Origin: Euonymus europaeus
Taxonomy: Eukaryota > Streptophyta > Magnoliopsida > Celastrales > Celastraceae
Direction of reading: 5' to 3'
NCBI GenBank assembly: GCA_963580455.1
Contig: OY756960.1
Location: 30,579,238-30,643,237, forward strand
DNA: 64,000 bases
Shown piece by piece: positions 62,127 to 64,000 of the stretch; the stretch's first letter is position 1, and each line of letters begins with the position of its first letter. The notes beneath the pieces are model-generated. The model made no database searches. It was not told where the DNA came from and saw only the letters and a program-made list of their open reading frames with translations. Both the position numbers and the translations under genes were made by a program.

Positions 62127-64000
62127 ATGGAGTACACACCAGTGTCACAGCTCCAAATTGGACAGCGAGGATGTCTTATAAAAGTCAGGCTTGCCAGAAT
62201 TTGGGATTCCACTAATCCAAAAATGAATGACGAGCTCATAAGCATTGATTTTCTTCTGGTTGATGAAGAGGTACAAAAACAAAACCAATTATCTCCATAA
62301 TAAATTTATATATCCGTAACTCTCCATTAACTTGTGTTCATGAACAACCCAGAATTCATCAATACAAGGATCTATGAGAAAGGAAGATTCAGCACGAATT
62401 CAAGAAAACTTCATTGAAGGAAAGATTTACTCCATTGCCAACTTCATGGTCGTATCAGCTAGGAAATCTTTCAGAGTTACAATCAATGACAGTATGATCA
62501 GGATTGGAACATGGACAATACTGAGAGAACAGGATGAAGATCAACTTCTTATCCCACGTAATAGCTTCTTATTGATTAATGAGGATGAGCTAGAAAATCG
62601 ATTACATAATGACCAATATCTCACAGGTAACAAATATTGAATCATTTTATAGACAACATAAAATTGATGATACACTAATATGTTCATGCCAATCTTTCGC
62701 AGATATAATTGCCCATTTGATTTACATCGGAAAACATGGTAAAATATACAGCAATGGAAGAATGGTTTCAAAGAGAAACTTGACTTTACAAACATTGAGG
62801 TACGTTCCTACAAATGGTTTTTAGACATTTAATGTTTATCTTCCACATGCCCATGTATTGGTCTAATTGTCTGCTGAGTTATAACATTTTAACATGAGAT
62901 TACCTTCATGAATTACAGAGTCAAACAACTACAAGTCACTTTATGGGGTGCAATAGCAGATGCTTTCGTTGAAGAAGTTGTGTCAAACATATCAAATAAA
63001 GAGCCTATAATCATCATACTCACAGGAATGACAGTTAGATCTTTCAAGGGTTAGTATACAACTTTGAAATATTTGTTTCTATAATACAAAAAATTTAAAT
63101 ATTGAAGATTTAAGGATAACATGTTACAGCGGAAACCATACTATCCAGTACCTCAGCTACTAAACTCTACATCAATCTGGACATACCGGAGGTGGAAGAT
63201 TTCAGAGGGAGGTAACACTTTTTAGTATATTATAAAACATAATATAATCACCCAATTTTAGTACCAATGGAACCTATATATGCAGGCTTGAGTACCCAAA
63301 TGAGGTAACTGTCATCGAAAAAAGGAATGGGAATTCATCAGTTGCAGCAACAGATCGACTGCCTGAGATAAAGAATATTGCGGAGCTACTATCACTTGAT
63401 CCAATTGGAGACCTGGTAAGCTTAGACAAATTCAATCTTCAAACACAATAAACCTATCCACATCATCAAACTATGATAACGTTTTTGCAGAAAAACATTT
63501 ATTCCACCGAGGCAAGAATTCAAAAAATAGATGTATCCAACGGTTGGTGGTACAACGCCTGTCCAAAATGCAAATTAGGTATGAGGAGCCATGAAGGGGT
63601 GTTAGCCTGCCCAGAGTGTGGACCATCAGAAAAACTTCCAATACCATGGTAACAATTTAATTTGTTTATTAATAAATGCGTATGAAATCAGTTAATTTGA
63701 TACCCTAAATCGACTCATTATTAATAAACAGGTACAAATTGACGCTGGAAATGCATGATGAAATGGCAAATGCAAAATTCTTGGCATTTGGGAACCACGT
63801 TGAGAGACTCCTGAATATAACAGCAGCAGATCTATCTGAGCTACCAAACTCCAAAAGAACCATTACCCCGAAAATAATGCAACAACTGGTTGGCAAAATG
63901 TATTCTCTAAGGGTTGCAATCAATGATAAAGAGGAGGACCCAACTAAATTGTCTTTCAAGATTAAAAGCATTGTTCATGGGGAAGACCAAGAAACTCAGC
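62127..64000 (+). CDS. Helitron RPA70-like single-stranded DNA binding protein, 8 exons in window, continues right
   Basis: The exons are 62127-62270, 62353-62626, 62703-62799, 62919-63049, 63130-63211, 63286-63415, 63491-63648 and 63732 onward. All junctions are GT...AG and those checked are in phase. The start MEYTPVSQLQIGQ leads into an OB fold (KVRLARIWDS ... ISIDFLLVDEE, then FIEGKIYSIANFMVV). A second OB fold follows (VTLWGAIADAF...). A C4 zinc finger, WYNACPKC ... CPEC (about 63555-63625), lies in a Rep_fac-A_C-like domain (YKLTLEMHDEMANAKFLAFG). RPA1-like genes are known companions of plant Helitrons and presumably bind the displaced single strand. No stop or frameshift is seen. The 3' end is outside the window. 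Confidence 0.82.

Larger units (their letters stand above)
50251..64000 (+). mobile_element. Large, potentially autonomous Helitron (3' end outside window)
   Basis: The 5' tip is TCTATACTATATATATAAAG at 50251, preceded by A. The tip resembles that of the Helitron at 6306 over its first ten bases. On the same strand downstream are an intact RepHel gene, an unrecognised 273-aa gene and an RPA70-like gene, the last of which is a known companion in plant Helitrons. A captured PPME1 fragment lies between RepHel and the unknown gene. The element runs past the right edge, so its hairpin and CTRR end are not seen, and its autonomy rests on the intact RepHel frame. The interval 50251-52750 contains a 43-bp tandem repeat and otherwise no recognised gene. 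Confidence 0.8.

Noticed and set aside
1..64000. CRISPR arrays, rRNA genes, bacterial-type operons, riboswitches and ribosome binding sites
   Set aside because: None seen. The sequence is plant nuclear DNA, in which most of these do not apply.

Overview
The window is nuclear DNA from a flowering plant, most likely a dicot. It is AT-rich and intron-bearing, and most of it is transposable elements: Ty3/gypsy, Ty1/copia, L1-type LINEs with a plant RNase H domain, Helitrons and fold-back elements. Family names are recognised from memory of protein motifs. No database search was run, and every coordinate was read by eye.

Layout. 1-4.6 kb: the 3' part of a decayed chromodomain Ty3/gypsy element whose reverse transcriptase core has been flipped by a roughly 0.3 kb micro-inversion. 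4.58-5.98 kb: a copia-like LTR fragment. 6.3-10.9 kb: a non-autonomous Helitron carrying sense-strand fragments of two unrelated host genes (CWC22-like and RPT2-like). 11.4-28.9 kb: a three-level nest. An old gypsy-like LTR was entered by a minus-strand copia element (12544-28326, TSD CATAC). One copia LTR was then entered by a very young, protein-less gypsy LARD (13475-21986, TSD AAATT). The second copia LTR preserves the empty site. 28.96-31.3 kb: pseudogene pieces of a FAR1-related gene and a caffeic-acid O-methyltransferase.

31.9-47.7 kb: the one host gene that looks intact, a minus-strand DMR6-type 2-oxoglutarate/Fe(II) dioxygenase (salicylate 5-hydroxylase family). It has four exons, all splice junctions are in phase, and it predicts 339 aa. 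Its second intron is about 14.45 kb and holds a 0.94 kb inverted-repeat DNA element, a gypsy remnant, a near full-length L1 inside that remnant, a 5'-truncated L1 with a 12-bp TSD, and other repeats. The promoter side carries paired TGACG motifs and a W-box core, consistent with salicylate control.

47.9-50.2 kb: repeats, including a 183-bp fold-back element with a tRNA-like B box. 50.25 kb to the window end: the 5' portion of a large Helitron with a canonical tip, an intact-looking RepHel protein (1493 aa), a captured PPME1 fragment, an unrecognised 273-aa gene, and an eight-exon RPA70-like gene running off the window. The unrecognised gene and the RPA-like gene each sit behind a copy of the same roughly 550-bp promoter, leader and 5'-UTR-intron module. 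This is the best candidate here for an undescribed system: a Helitron that has duplicated its own promoter to run two accessory genes. Its 3' end is not in the window.
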